This document shows positions 8,422 to 17,273 of a DNA stretch of 64,000 nt, piece by piece. The notes beneath the pieces were generated by a model. The model did not search any database. It was not told where the DNA came from and worked only from the letters and a program-made list of their open reading frames with translations. Positions within the stretch are counted from its first letter, which is position 1, and each line of letters begins with the position of its first letter. A program made the position numbers and the translations under genes. The DNA comes from JALZVT01 sp964634815 (lineage in GTDB: Bacteria > Pseudomonadota > Gammaproteobacteria > Pseudomonadales > Azotimanducaceae), in the NCBI GenBank assembly GCA_964634815.1, contig CAZWMD010000001.1, positions 1 through 64,000 on the forward strand, written 5' to 3'.

Positions 8422-8430
8422 AGGGAACCG

Positions 8431-10266
8431 CTACTCCACCGTAACCGACTTCGCCAGGTTCCTCGGCTGATCCACATCGGTGCCTTTCAACACAGCAACG
8501 TGATAACTCAGCAGTTGGAGTGGAACCACATAGACAATAGGCGCAACAATGTCGGGTACTTTGGGTATGCCAATCACCGTCACGCCTTCTTCTGACGGGA
8601 ACGAGGCTTCACTGTCAGCAAACACAAACAGCTCGCCACCACGAGCGCGCACTTCTTGCAGGTTTGATTGCAGTTTTTCGAGCAGATCGTTGTTTGGCGC
8701 CACCGCAATGACCGGCATGTCGTCGTCTACCAATGCCAGCGGTCCATGCTTAAGCTCACCCGCTGGATAACCTTCTGCGTGAATATAGGAAATTTCCTTA
8801 AGCTTGAGCGCACCTTCCATTGCAACGGGGAACATGGGTCCACGTCCAAGGAACAGCGCATGGTGTTTATCCGCAAAACGTTCAGACAACTCCAGAATCT
8901 TGTCATCCAGTGCCAGCACGCTATCAATGTAGGCATCGAGGTTCCGCAGGGCGTGAACCACCTCCGCTTCTTTTTCATTCGAAAGAGAATGTCGTCGGCC
9001 AAGCAATACCGTTAACAGCAACAGGTCTGTGAGCTGGGCGGTGAATGCTTTGGTTGAAGCTACGCCCACTTCAGTGCCCGCCATGATCATCAGGGATAAA
9101 TCAGACTCCCGCACCAGTGAGCTGGTTGGCACGTTACAGATAGTAAGCGTTGCGTGATAACCCACATCTTTGGCGATCCGCAGTGCTGCGAGCGTGTCAG
9201 CCGTTTCTCCCGATTGAGAGATCGTGACAAACAGGTTGCCTGGGGTTACCGCTACTTTCCGATAGCGAAACTCACTGGCAATCTCAACGGTGCAAGGCAC
9301 GCCAACCAGATCTTCAATCCAGTAACTGGATACCAGTGCTGCGTAATAACTGGTTCCGCAGGCCACAATGGTTACGGCCTTGGTGTCATCAAATATCTTT
9401 CCCGCATTAACCCCAAAGGCTGCTTCCAGTACCTTGGTGTCGCTAATGCGCCCTTCAAGTGTTGCTCGCATCACTTTAGGTTGCTGATGGATTTCTTTCA
9501 GCATGTGGTGGCGATAGTTACCCTTGTCGGTATCTTCATCACCCATCTCGACGCGAGTGATATCACGCCGCACGATGTCATCGTTCTTGTCCCAGATATC
9601 AACGGTGTCGGGAGTAATCTCCACAACATCGCCTTCTTCCAGAAAAATAAACCGATCCGTCACAGGACGCAGCGCAAGCACATCAGACGACAGGAAGTTC
9701 TCACCAATACCTTTACCCACAACCAGCGGGCTGCCTTCGCGCGCAGCAACAATGCGATCGGGCTCTTGCTTGGACACTACACAGATCGCATAGGCGCCGT
9801 CGAGCCGCTTGATTGCGGCCTTCACGGCCGCAAGCAAAGTCAGACCTTTTTGCAGTTCAGAGTGCACCAGATGCACAATCACTTCTGAATCGGTTTGAGA
9901 TTCGAAGGTGTAGCCAAGGCCTTTCAGTTCTTCGCGCAACGCCTCGTAGTTTTCAATAATGCCATTGTGCACAAGACACAGATCGTCTCCCGACATGTGG
10001 GGGTGGGCGTTTAGCTCAGACGGTTCGCCGTGAGTCGCCCAGCGGGTATGAGCAATGCCAACCTGGCCGTGAAAGGGTTGATCCTTGTATCTATTGACCA
10101 ACTCAACAACCTTGCCAAGGCTTCGATGCCGATTAACATCACCAGATTCAACATCCAGCACAGCAAGACCCGCTGAGTCATAGCCTCGATACTCAAGGCG
10201 TTGCAGACCCTCGAGCAAAATTTCCGGCACATCACGTCGCGCCGCGGCGCCAACTATTCCGCACAT
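8431..10266 (-). CDS. glmS: Glutamine--fructose-6-phosphate aminotransferase (isomerising)
   Basis: A 611-residue cytoplasmic enzyme that makes glucosamine-6-phosphate from fructose-6-phosphate and glutamine, the first committed step to UDP-GlcNAc for peptidoglycan and lipopolysaccharide. The protein opens with Met-Cys-Gly-Ile, so Cys2 is the N-terminal nucleophile of the class II glutamine amidotransferase domain (residues about 2-220, with 'HTRWATHG'). Two SIS sugar-isomerase domains follow (about 290-430 and 460-600), ending in the usual 'LAKSVTVE'. Length and end are normal. It lies 74 bases downstream of glmU on the same strand. A GGAAG sequence precedes the ATG. Confidence 0.97.
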   Translation of the reverse strand: MCGIVGAAARRDVPEILLEGLQRLEYRGYDSAGLAVLDVESGDVNRHRSLGKVVELVNRYKDQPFHGQVGIAHTRWATHGEPSELNAHPHMSGDDLCLVHNGIIENYEALREELKGLGYTFESQTDSEVIVHLVHSELQKGLTLLAAVKAAIKRLDGAYAICVVSKQEPDRIVAAREGSPLVVGKGIGENFLSSDVLALRPVTDRFIFLEEGDVVEITPDTVDIWDKNDDIVRRDITRVEMGDEDTDKGNYRHHMLKEIHQQPKVMRATLEGRISDTKVLEAAFGVNAGKIFDDTKAVTIVACGTSYYAALVSSYWIEDLVGVPCTVEIASEFRYRKVAVTPGNLFVTISQSGETADTLAALRIAKDVGYHATLTICNVPTSSLVRESDLSLMIMAGTEVGVASTKAFTAQLTDLLLLTVLLGRRHSLSNEKEAEVVHALRNLDAYIDSVLALDDKILELSERFADKHHALFLGRGPMFPVAMEGALKLKEISYIHAEGYPAGELKHGPLALVDDDMPVIAVAPNNDLLEKLQSNLQEVRARGGELFVFADSEASFPSEEGVTVIGIPKVPDIVAPIVYVVPLQLLSYHVAVLKGTDVDQPRNLAKSVTVE

Positions 10267-10340
10267 GAGAGTGCTTCCTTACTCTTATTATTTTTTTCAG
10301 TCGTGTTAATTCGCATAACTTTTGGGCAAAGCGGTAGCGC

Positions 10341-11786
10341 TTAGCGTTTATCCGGTCGCTTCCAACCTTCGATATTTCTCTGCCTGGCTCGACCCACTGC
10401 AAGATCGCCAGCCTTAACCTTCGAGGTGAGTGTTGATCCCGCGGCAACAAAGCCACCGTTATCAATTTCTATTGGTGCAACAAGCGTTGAGTTCGTGCCA
10501 ATAAACACATCGTCGCCAATGTTGGTGCGGTGCTTGTTAACACCGTCGTAGTTGCAGGTCACGGTGCCGGCGCCAATATTCACGAGCTCACCAACCTGCG
10601 CATCGCCCAGGTAAGTCAGATGGCTCGCCTTGCTGCCATTGCCCATGCTGGTTTTCTTGGTCTCGACAAAATTGCCAACCTTTACGTCATGAGCAAAATC
10701 AGACCCGGGACGAATGCGGGCAAACGGGCCGATGGCGCAGCGCATGCCAACATTGGCGCCATCCACAATTGAGTGCGGATGGATTACCGTATTATCGCCA
10801 AGGCGCGTGTTGCGCAGAATGCACCCTGCGCCAATTTCGACATTTGCACCAATGGTTACTTCGCCTTCCAGGATGACGTTGATATCTATGATGCAGTCCT
10901 GCCCCACCTGCACATTACCGCGGACATCTACCCGATCCGGATCGAGCAAGGTTGCACCAGACAACATCAGTGCCTCGGCTTCACGGCCTTGGAATACGCG
11001 TTCAAGTTCTGCCAGTTGCACGCGGTCGTTGACGCCAGCAACTTCGTAAGGGCTCGATGCCACCACTCCGGTAACTGGCAATCCATCAGCGCAGGCACTT
11101 TCAATAACGTCGGTCAGGTAATACTCACCCTGGGCGTTATCAGTGTTCAGACGCCCCAGGTGGTCTTTAAAGAAGGCTGCGCTCCCAGCCATAATCCCTG
11201 AGTTGATTTCACTAATGGCGCGCTGCTCGGGGCTTGCGTCTTTGAATTCAACAATCCGTTCAACAGCATTTGTTTGCGGGTTACGGATGATACGGCCAAG
11301 GGCTGCGGGGTCCGGCATGTTGGCTGTGATTAACGCAGGCCCTTGGCTTGCGCCGCGCACGCAATCGCGGAGAAGTTCTATCGGCGTTAGCGGGACATCA
11401 CCATAGAGAACCAACACAGTGGAATCATCTTTGACCCCGGGTAAGGCCGTCTTCACTGCATGACCTGTACCCAATTGTTCTTTCTGCTGCACCCAATGCA
11501 AATTGGGCAGCGCGCCGTTTTCATTGATCTGGGCCTGAACCTGTTCCGCCCCGTGACCAACCACAACATGAATGGCTCGCGGATGAAGTAGAGAGGCGGT
11601 GTGAAGCACATGCTCCAACATCGATTTACCCGCAAGACCATGCAACACCTTCGGTAGTGCAGAACGCATGCGCGTTCCTTTGCCCGCAGCAAGCACCACC
11701 ACTTCGATAGGGTTACCGGGCAGTGTGTCTTCTACGCCGGCGCCAGGCCCGGAGGCCTGACTTGCAGAGAGAGAATGTACGGGCAT
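10341..11786 (-). CDS. glmU: Bifunctional UDP-GlcNAc pyrophosphorylase / glucosamine-1-P acetyltransferase
   Basis: A 481-residue enzyme catalysing the last two steps to UDP-N-acetylglucosamine. The N-terminal uridylyltransferase domain starts at about residue 28 with 'VVVLAAGKGTRM'. The C-terminal half is a left-handed beta-helix of hexapeptide repeats, with 'VGNFVETKK' and 'YLGDAQVGE' as expected for the acetyltransferase. It is about 25 residues longer at the N-terminus than usual; the extra part ('MPVHSLSASQ...') looks non-conserved, and no good ribosome site was seen, so the true start could be further inside, for example a GTG near residue 29. Together with glmS it supplies precursors for the cell wall and surface glycans. 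Confidence 0.96.
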   Translation of the reverse strand: MPVHSLSASQASGPGAGVEDTLPGNPIEVVVLAAGKGTRMRSALPKVLHGLAGKSMLEHVLHTASLLHPRAIHVVVGHGAEQVQAQINENGALPNLHWVQQKEQLGTGHAVKTALPGVKDDSTVLVLYGDVPLTPIELLRDCVRGASQGPALITANMPDPAALGRIIRNPQTNAVERIVEFKDASPEQRAISEINSGIMAGSAAFFKDHLGRLNTDNAQGEYYLTDVIESACADGLPVTGVVASSPYEVAGVNDRVQLAELERVFQGREAEALMLSGATLLDPDRVDVRGNVQVGQDCIIDINVILEGEVTIGANVEIGAGCILRNTRLGDNTVIHPHSIVDGANVGMRCAIGPFARIRPGSDFAHDVKVGNFVETKKTSMGNGSKASHLTYLGDAQVGELVNIGAGTVTCNYDGVNKHRTNIGDDVFIGTNSTLVAPIEIDNGGFVAAGSTLTSKVKAGDLAVGRARQRNIEGWKRPDKR

Positions 11787-11821
11787 AAGTGCGGGCCAGT
11801 CCGAGCCTGAATAACCCTACA

Positions 11822-11827
11822 ATTATA
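11822..11827 (-). promoter_or_regulatory. Possible -10 element for glmU
   Basis: TATAAT on the minus strand, 36 bases before the annotated glmU start, inside a small inverted repeat (CCCTA...TAGGG). No recognisable -35 hexamer was found at 16-18 bases, so this is tentative. Confidence 0.3.
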
Positions 11828-11918
11828 GGGGGCGCAGCTACGGAAAGTTGTGACTACACCCCAATGGAATGTAAACCGCTGTTAAACCTGTATGAGCCAA
11901 TTGGTTGGTCAGAAGGTA

Positions 11919-13514
11919 TTACAGGTGTTCGGCGAGCCGGGCATCAAACAGCGGTGGCTGGGAGTTTAGTTGCTCTTTGTGCCGGGAAATTGTGGCCTGA
12001 ATCTCGGCAACCACGTCAGGATAGGCATCAGCCACGTCAAACTGCTCCCCCGGATCACGCCCCAGGTGATAGAGCAGCGGCACCTCAAGCACTTGTTTGG
12101 CCGGACCCACACCATAGGCCCCTTCCACAATCAGGTGCAGTTTCCAGGGGCCCTGCCGCCAGGCCCGAAGTTCCCCGGCCCGGTAGTAGGGCATCGACTG
12201 CCTCAGAGGAGGCTTCCCCGCAGTTCCCGTGAGCCGAGGCAGCAGATCGACACCGTCGAGTGTGAGGTTCGTTGCTGGCACTACCCCCGCCGCCTTGAGC
12301 ACAGTGGGCATCAGGTCCAGCGTAGAACCAATATCGTGGACAACCTCGGGGGCGATTTTGCCTGGCCAGCTAAACACCGTTGGCACCCGCATACCGCCTT
12401 CATAGGTTGTGCCCTTGCCCATTTTCAAAAGCCCGGCAGAGCCACCGTTTTCTCGCATGATTAACCAGGGGCCGTTGTCACTGGTAAATATCACCAGAGT
12501 GTTTTTGCTGAGGCCGCGTTCTTTGAGGCCCGAAATGATCTGCCCGACGCTACCATCAATTTCTTCTACAACGTCACCATAGGTCCCACCAGCGCTCTTA
12601 CCTTGATAGTGAGCACTTGCAAACAAAGGGGTATGAGGCATGGTGTAGGGCAGATAAACAAAGAACGGCTGAGGGCCGGTGCGATCTATAAACGCCAGAG
12701 CCTCGTCGGTATAACGCTGGGTGAGCGTCGGCTGGAGGGCTGGCCGTTCGATAATCTCATCCGTGAAACGAGCCTCACTCCCGGCATCGGTTTGCCGCTC
12801 ACTACGAATCAGGGGCACATTCCAATAGGCAATTTTAGGATCAGCGTATTTGCCCACTCGCGCATCAGCTTCTGCCTGTTGGGCAGCCGTAAGCCCATCA
12901 CCGCCAATCACCGCCGCAAGGCGTTGTTTGAACGTAAATGAGCCAACCCAGTCCATGTCGTTGGAGTAGGGCAGGCCAAACCAATAGTCGAAGCCATGGC
13001 GAGTGGGATACACATTGGGTTTATCACCGAGATGCCACTTACCAAGAATGGCCGTGGCATAACCTGAATCGCGCAACAGTTCCGCCAGGGTCTGCTCAGT
13101 AGCGGGCATACCCCGCTCATCATCAGGAAACAGCACCGCCAACCTCTTTCCATACAGTCCCGTGCGATTCGGTAGTCGCCCCGTAAGCAGAGCTCCACGG
13201 CTTGGCGAGCACACAGGGGCTGCGACGTAAAAGTCTGTCCAGCGCTGTCCGCTCTGAGCAAGCTCATCAAGATTGGGCGTTGCAATGTTTGGATGTCCAA
13301 AACTCGACAGGTCGCCGTAACCCAGATCATCCGCAAAAAGCAGCACGATGTTCGGAGGAGTCCTGGTACCTTGCCTGGGGGACAGTCTGGAGGATTGACC
13401 GGAGGAAAAATCTGGAACCACACTTGAGCAGCTAGAAAGCAGTAACGCTGCGACAACCGGAAAAGCTGTGAAAGTTGATGCGACTTGAAAGCCTGCTCGA
13501 AAAAATCGTTTCAT
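11919..13514 (-). CDS. Lipoprotein sulfatase (type I, formylglycine-dependent)
   Basis: A 531-residue arylsulfatase-family enzyme. The N-terminus is a lipoprotein signal ('LLLSSC', Cys29), so it should be anchored in an envelope membrane. The sulfatase domain starts with 'NIVLLFADDLGYGD' (metal ligands Asp62, Asp63), and the active-site motif is 'CSPSRGALLTGR', in which Cys102 would be converted to formylglycine. 'GKWHLG' and 'IFTSDNGP' are also present. It should hydrolyse sulfate esters, most likely on a glycan. No maturation enzyme gene lies in the window. It is upstream of glmU on the same strand but 132 bases away, and close to a sulfotransferase-containing gene at 19.3 kb. Confidence 0.9.
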   Translation of the reverse strand: MKRFFRAGFQVASTFTAFPVVAALLLSSCSSVVPDFSSGQSSRLSPRQGTRTPPNIVLLFADDLGYGDLSSFGHPNIATPNLDELAQSGQRWTDFYVAAPVCSPSRGALLTGRLPNRTGLYGKRLAVLFPDDERGMPATEQTLAELLRDSGYATAILGKWHLGDKPNVYPTRHGFDYWFGLPYSNDMDWVGSFTFKQRLAAVIGGDGLTAAQQAEADARVGKYADPKIAYWNVPLIRSERQTDAGSEARFTDEIIERPALQPTLTQRYTDEALAFIDRTGPQPFFVYLPYTMPHTPLFASAHYQGKSAGGTYGDVVEEIDGSVGQIISGLKERGLSKNTLVIFTSDNGPWLIMRENGGSAGLLKMGKGTTYEGGMRVPTVFSWPGKIAPEVVHDIGSTLDLMPTVLKAAGVVPATNLTLDGVDLLPRLTGTAGKPPLRQSMPYYRAGELRAWRQGPWKLHLIVEGAYGVGPAKQVLEVPLLYHLGRDPGEQFDVADAYPDVVAEIQATISRHKEQLNSQPPLFDARLAEHL

Positions 13515-13622
13515 GCACCGCCCGTCTTTGGATCCTGTGTGTCCAACATTGCACCCGCACTCGATGAGTGCAACAGTCAGGGTTCATAAAACAGAATCGG
13601 CCTGTCCACCGGAGAGTTTGGC

Positions 13623-14138
13623 ATGGGATTTCTAAAGTTCTTATTTAAGGCGGCTCTGGTTGTCGCCGTTTTGATTGGCGCGGTGTTATTTGCCGCACGC
13701 TTTAACGATGGCCCGCTCGAGATTATCGCGGGTGGCGAGCTTATTGCCGGCGAATTGCATAAGGGTGACGAGCCTGACTGGTCTTTCATAAGAGACCTGA
13801 ATACCGTTGAGTTTCAATTACTCACTCCACCTCGATCCCGCACAACCTGGATTATGGAAGCGGACGGACGGATATTTATTCCCAGTGGCTACATGACCAC
13901 CTGGTGGGGCAAGATTTGGAAGAAGTGGCCTATAGAAGCCGAGAAAGACGGGCGCATTGTGTTACGCGCTGATGGCAGGCGTTACTCGCGCCAACTGGTG
14001 CGCCGCAGTTACGAAGAAATTCCCCAGAAAGTGTTTTCTGAGCTAAGTCGCAAGTACATGAACGGCGCCGAAGTGCCTGCCGATGCCATCACCTCAGGCT
14101 ATCTTTGGATGTTCGAGTTAGTGCCTCGACCAAACTAG
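13623..14138 (+). CDS. Membrane-anchored protein of unknown function
   Basis: A 171-residue protein I do not recognise. An N-terminal hydrophobic helix at about residues 8-26 ('ALVVAVLIGAVLFAARF') suggests an inner-membrane anchor or uncleaved signal, with the remainder outside. The body has alternating hydrophobic strands ('TVEFQLLTPPRSRTTWIM', 'DGRIFIPSGYMTTWWGKIW'), which faintly recall split-barrel proteins, but this is not firm. A good ribosome site (GGAGAG) precedes the ATG. Its stop overlaps that of the convergent CBS gene in the palindrome CTAG. Confidence 0.6.
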   Translation: MGFLKFLFKAALVVAVLIGAVLFAARFNDGPLEIIAGGELIAGELHKGDEPDWSFIRDLNTVEFQLLTPPRSRTTWIMEADGRIFIPSGYMTTWWGKIWKKWPIEAEKDGRIVLRADGRRYSRQLVRRSYEEIPQKVFSELSRKYMNGAEVPADAITSGYLWMFELVPRPN

Positions 14139-14545
14139 TGGGCGACATGCATCAATGAGGCGTGCGCGACCTTAAGAACGTCGCGCCGGCTAATCTGGCC
14201 AACAAGCGCTCCGGAAGAACTGACCACCGGGTAGCGCCGCCGATGATTGCCAATGAACATTTCCGCCAGGGTGTAGATATCCATATCTGGCGATACGCTC
14301 TCCACCGGGGCGTTCATAAAGTCAGCGGCCACGCCGTTCGCCTCGTCGTAATAGCTGTCCTGCACAACGGCTCGCATCGCATCCACTTCCGACAACATCC
14401 CCACAAGCTTGCCGTTATCTGTCACCACTGGCATGCCGGAAATCTTGTGCTCGAGCATAAGCCCCATCGCAGCAACCACATTAGTGTGTGGCGCCACCGT
14501 AACCAGCCGGCGGGTCATATAGTCACTTACTTTCACTGATCTCAT
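14135..14545 (-). CDS. Twin CBS-domain protein
   Basis: A 136-residue protein made of two CBS domains and nothing else: residues about 7-60 ('VSDYMTRRLVTVAPHTNV', 'ISGMPVVTDNGKLVGMLS') and 75-130 ('FMNAPVESVSPDMDIYTLAE', 'RRYPVVSSSGALVGQISRRD'). Paired CBS domains bind adenine nucleotides such as AMP, ATP or S-adenosylmethionine and regulate a partner. No partner domain is fused and the neighbours do not identify one. Confidence 0.9.
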   Translation of the reverse strand: MRSVKVSDYMTRRLVTVAPHTNVVAAMGLMLEHKISGMPVVTDNGKLVGMLSEVDAMRAVVQDSYYDEANGVAADFMNAPVESVSPDMDIYTLAEMFIGNHRRRYPVVSSSGALVGQISRRDVLKVAHASLMHVAH

Positions 14546-14714
14546 CCCTGGTCCTTTGCATCGAAAAGTATGACCAAGGAATACGCCCCCAGGGGGCAGA
14601 GGTCAATGACTTAACAACATCAAGTTGGTATCAGGATGTAACCCGGAACCGCCAATAGCGCTGGATTGAGCCCAACAGATCGCGACGTTAGTAAACGCTC
14701 ACTTTCATAAAGAT

Positions 14715-17225
14715 CTAATCTTTTAGCCAGCCCAAATGGTATTTCAGAGCCTTAATGGGGCTTCGATTCATAAGCGCAATCAATGTGTTCAGCCTGGCCC
14801 GCGACAACTTGCCGCCGCCAAACAACAACAGCCCGCGCAACGGCATCTGCGAAACCATGGCCTCAACCATTCTCTCGGCCGACTCCGACATTTCTCGCCC
14901 GTCTTTCTTGCCGCCACCAAACGATTTTCGAGCGGCAGCGACGAGTTTGCGTCCCACCAGGCTGTGCTGCACCTCGCCCAGAGTAGAGTTCATGTGGAAG
15001 GGCCGGGCCGGCTCAGGCGCTGGCAAAGAACGACCCAACAGCGCTGCAAAACTAATGTTGTCCGCCTCAAACGGAAAACCAGGCTGCTCGTAACAGGCGG
15101 CAACCAGTTCGGGGTCTCGAGCCGTCTCTATTTCCCCCAGCAATTCAACTTCAATCGCCAACCGAACATCACGACTCGCCGCTGCCAGGCGCAACTGAAC
15201 AATGCCCGCCTCCAGGCGCCAACTGCCCTGGCTTGAACTGTAGTAGGCGAACTCGATGGCAGGCACCTCAAAGCTCACTGTCTGTGATTCACCCGGTTCG
15301 AGATGGATTTTGCTGAAGGCGCGCAACTCATGCTCAGGACGATGCACCAGGGCGTTACGATCACTGCTATAGAGCTGCACAATTTCTTTGCCCGCACGCG
15401 ATCCTGTATTGGTCACCGTGACAAACACCTGAACATTTTCCTCAGGTTTCACCTGGGCCTGCGCAACTCTCAGGCCTTTGTATTCGAAGGTGGTGTAGCT
15501 CAGTCCAAAGCCAAAGGGAAAAAGAACGTCAGCCTGGGCAGAATCAAAATATCGATAGCCAACATACAGCCCCTCACGGTATTGAACTTGCCGTGGACTG
15601 CCTGGAAAGTTTGCATCCGCTGCAATGTGATGTTGTGCAAGCGGAAAGGTCTCTGCCAGCTTGCCACACGGGTTTACATGGCCAAACAAAACATCCGCCA
15701 GAGCGGCTCCTCCAGCCTGTCCACCCAGGTAGCATTCAACCAATGCGCCTACTTCTTCTATCCAGGGCATAAGTACTGGAGCGCCATTCGACAACACAAC
15801 CACAGTATTGGGGTTCGCTGCACAAACACGATGTACCAACTCATTGTGTTGTTGTGGCAGATCTAAATGCGCCCGATCGAAGCCTTCTGATTCGTAGTGA
15901 TCGGGCAAGCCAATCATCAGCACTACCTGATCAACCATAGCCGCGGCCGCTTCAGCCTCTTTAAGCAGCTCTTCATTGAGCGGCGCATCCTGCAGATGAC
16001 TGCCTGCCCGCCGGTCGTAGCCCTGAGCATAGGCGCAGCTACCACCAAGAGCTTCGCTAATCGCATCAAAGGCCGTGTCGAGCTGTGCAGGATTTACCTG
16101 CGAACTGCCTGCGCCCTGATAGCGTGGCTTAACAGCAAACTCGCCAATAACAACAACGCTTGCACCCCGGGGAGAAAGCGGCAGGAGTGATTCATTCTTC
16201 AACAGCACAATAGACTCTGCAGCAGCACGACGAGCCAACCTGTGGTGCTCTGCATTCAGATCTGCTTTTGCCAGAGCACTTCCGCTCGCCGCATTGTTTT
16301 GTCTCAACCCGGCGCCATGAAGCGCAAGCGAAGTAATCCGGGTGGCGGCATAATCCAACAGCGTCTCTTGCAACTGGCCATCTTCGATCGCTTGCACTAT
16401 CAGCGCATCATTGATGCCCCCGGAACCAGGCATTTCAAGATCCAATCCACCCGCAAGCCCTGTCACGCGATCGTTAGTTGCTCCCCAATCCGTAACAACC
16501 AACCCGGAAAACCCCCAATCCTCGCGTAGCACCTGGTTCAGCAGAAAGTCGCTGTCGCTACAGTACTCACCGTTTACCCGGTTATAGGCGCTCATCACCG
16601 CCCAGGGGTCCGAATTTTTTACCGCGCGCTCAAAGCCGCGCAGATATATCTCACGCAGGGTTCGCTCATCGACAATCACATCGGTGACCATGCGGCCCTG
16701 TTCCTGATTATTCACTGCAAAGTGTTTTAGGCAGGCCCCCACCCCCTGGCTTTGCACCCCCCGGGCCAGCGCTCCGGCGAGTTCCCCGGAGAGCATTGGA
16801 TCTTCCGAAAAGTACTCGAAATTTCTACCACACAGCGGGTGGCGTTTAATATTAAGACCAGGCCCCAAAAGCAGAGCCACCTCTTCCTGCGCCGCTTTTT
16901 GTCCAAGCGCAATGCCCACTTCCTGAAGCAAATCAATATCCCAGGAACTGGCGAGTGCGCAGGCAGGTGGAAAGCAGGTCGCTTCAACACTCTTACCAAG
17001 GCCCAGATGATCAGCTGAGGTTGCCTGTTTGCGTAAACCGTGGGGTCCATCGGTCACCATGACCGATTGCACACCTAGCCGCTCAACGCTTTCCAGAAAC
17101 CAAAAATTGCGGCCTGAGCAGAGTTGCGCCTTTTCAGCCAATGTCATCTGTGCAACCAGTGCGCTTGCCTCATTGTGCTGCGACAAGAAGCTGACTTTAG
17201 GCAATTGTTTTGTAGGTGCGGACAA
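14715..17225 (-). CDS. Glycoside hydrolase family 3 beta-glucosidase-like enzyme
   Basis: An 836-residue GH3 enzyme. The N-terminal barrel carries 'GACLKHFAVNNQE' and the nucleophile motif 'GLVVTDWGATND' with Asp246. The second domain has the family 'VIMIGLPDHYESEGFDR' region ('VVLMIGLPDH' here), and a fibronectin-III-like domain lies at about 585-655 ('VTVTNTGSRAGKEIVQLY'). About 180 residues follow, including 'MPLRGLLLFGGGKLSR', a tail found in part of the family. There is no signal peptide, so it is probably cytoplasmic and acts on imported beta-linked oligosaccharides. It is 48 bases from the downstream end of the glycosyltransferase pair on the same strand. Confidence 0.9.
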   Translation of the reverse strand: MSAPTKQLPKVSFLSQHNEASALVAQMTLAEKAQLCSGRNFWFLESVERLGVQSVMVTDGPHGLRKQATSADHLGLGKSVEATCFPPACALASSWDIDLLQEVGIALGQKAAQEEVALLLGPGLNIKRHPLCGRNFEYFSEDPMLSGELAGALARGVQSQGVGACLKHFAVNNQEQGRMVTDVIVDERTLREIYLRGFERAVKNSDPWAVMSAYNRVNGEYCSDSDFLLNQVLREDWGFSGLVVTDWGATNDRVTGLAGGLDLEMPGSGGINDALIVQAIEDGQLQETLLDYAATRITSLALHGAGLRQNNAASGSALAKADLNAEHHRLARRAAAESIVLLKNESLLPLSPRGASVVVIGEFAVKPRYQGAGSSQVNPAQLDTAFDAISEALGGSCAYAQGYDRRAGSHLQDAPLNEELLKEAEAAAAMVDQVVLMIGLPDHYESEGFDRAHLDLPQQHNELVHRVCAANPNTVVVLSNGAPVLMPWIEEVGALVECYLGGQAGGAALADVLFGHVNPCGKLAETFPLAQHHIAADANFPGSPRQVQYREGLYVGYRYFDSAQADVLFPFGFGLSYTTFEYKGLRVAQAQVKPEENVQVFVTVTNTGSRAGKEIVQLYSSDRNALVHRPEHELRAFSKIHLEPGESQTVSFEVPAIEFAYYSSSQGSWRLEAGIVQLRLAAASRDVRLAIEVELLGEIETARDPELVAACYEQPGFPFEADNISFAALLGRSLPAPEPARPFHMNSTLGEVQHSLVGRKLVAAARKSFGGGKKDGREMSESAERMVEAMVSQMPLRGLLLFGGGKLSRARLNTLIALMNRSPIKALKYHLGWLKD

Positions 17226-17273
17226 ACTGCTTACTTCCTTTGTTGGGTATCTATGTCTTCGGTATCTATGAGT

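Noticed and set aside
9154..9888. Long open frame (244 codons) on the plus strand inside glmS
   Set aside because: Antisense to a fully conserved gene, with Cys/His-rich composition typical of a shadow frame and no ribosome site.
15303..15866. 187-codon plus-strand frame inside the GH3 gene
   Set aside because: Antisense shadow of conserved GH3 coding sequence.
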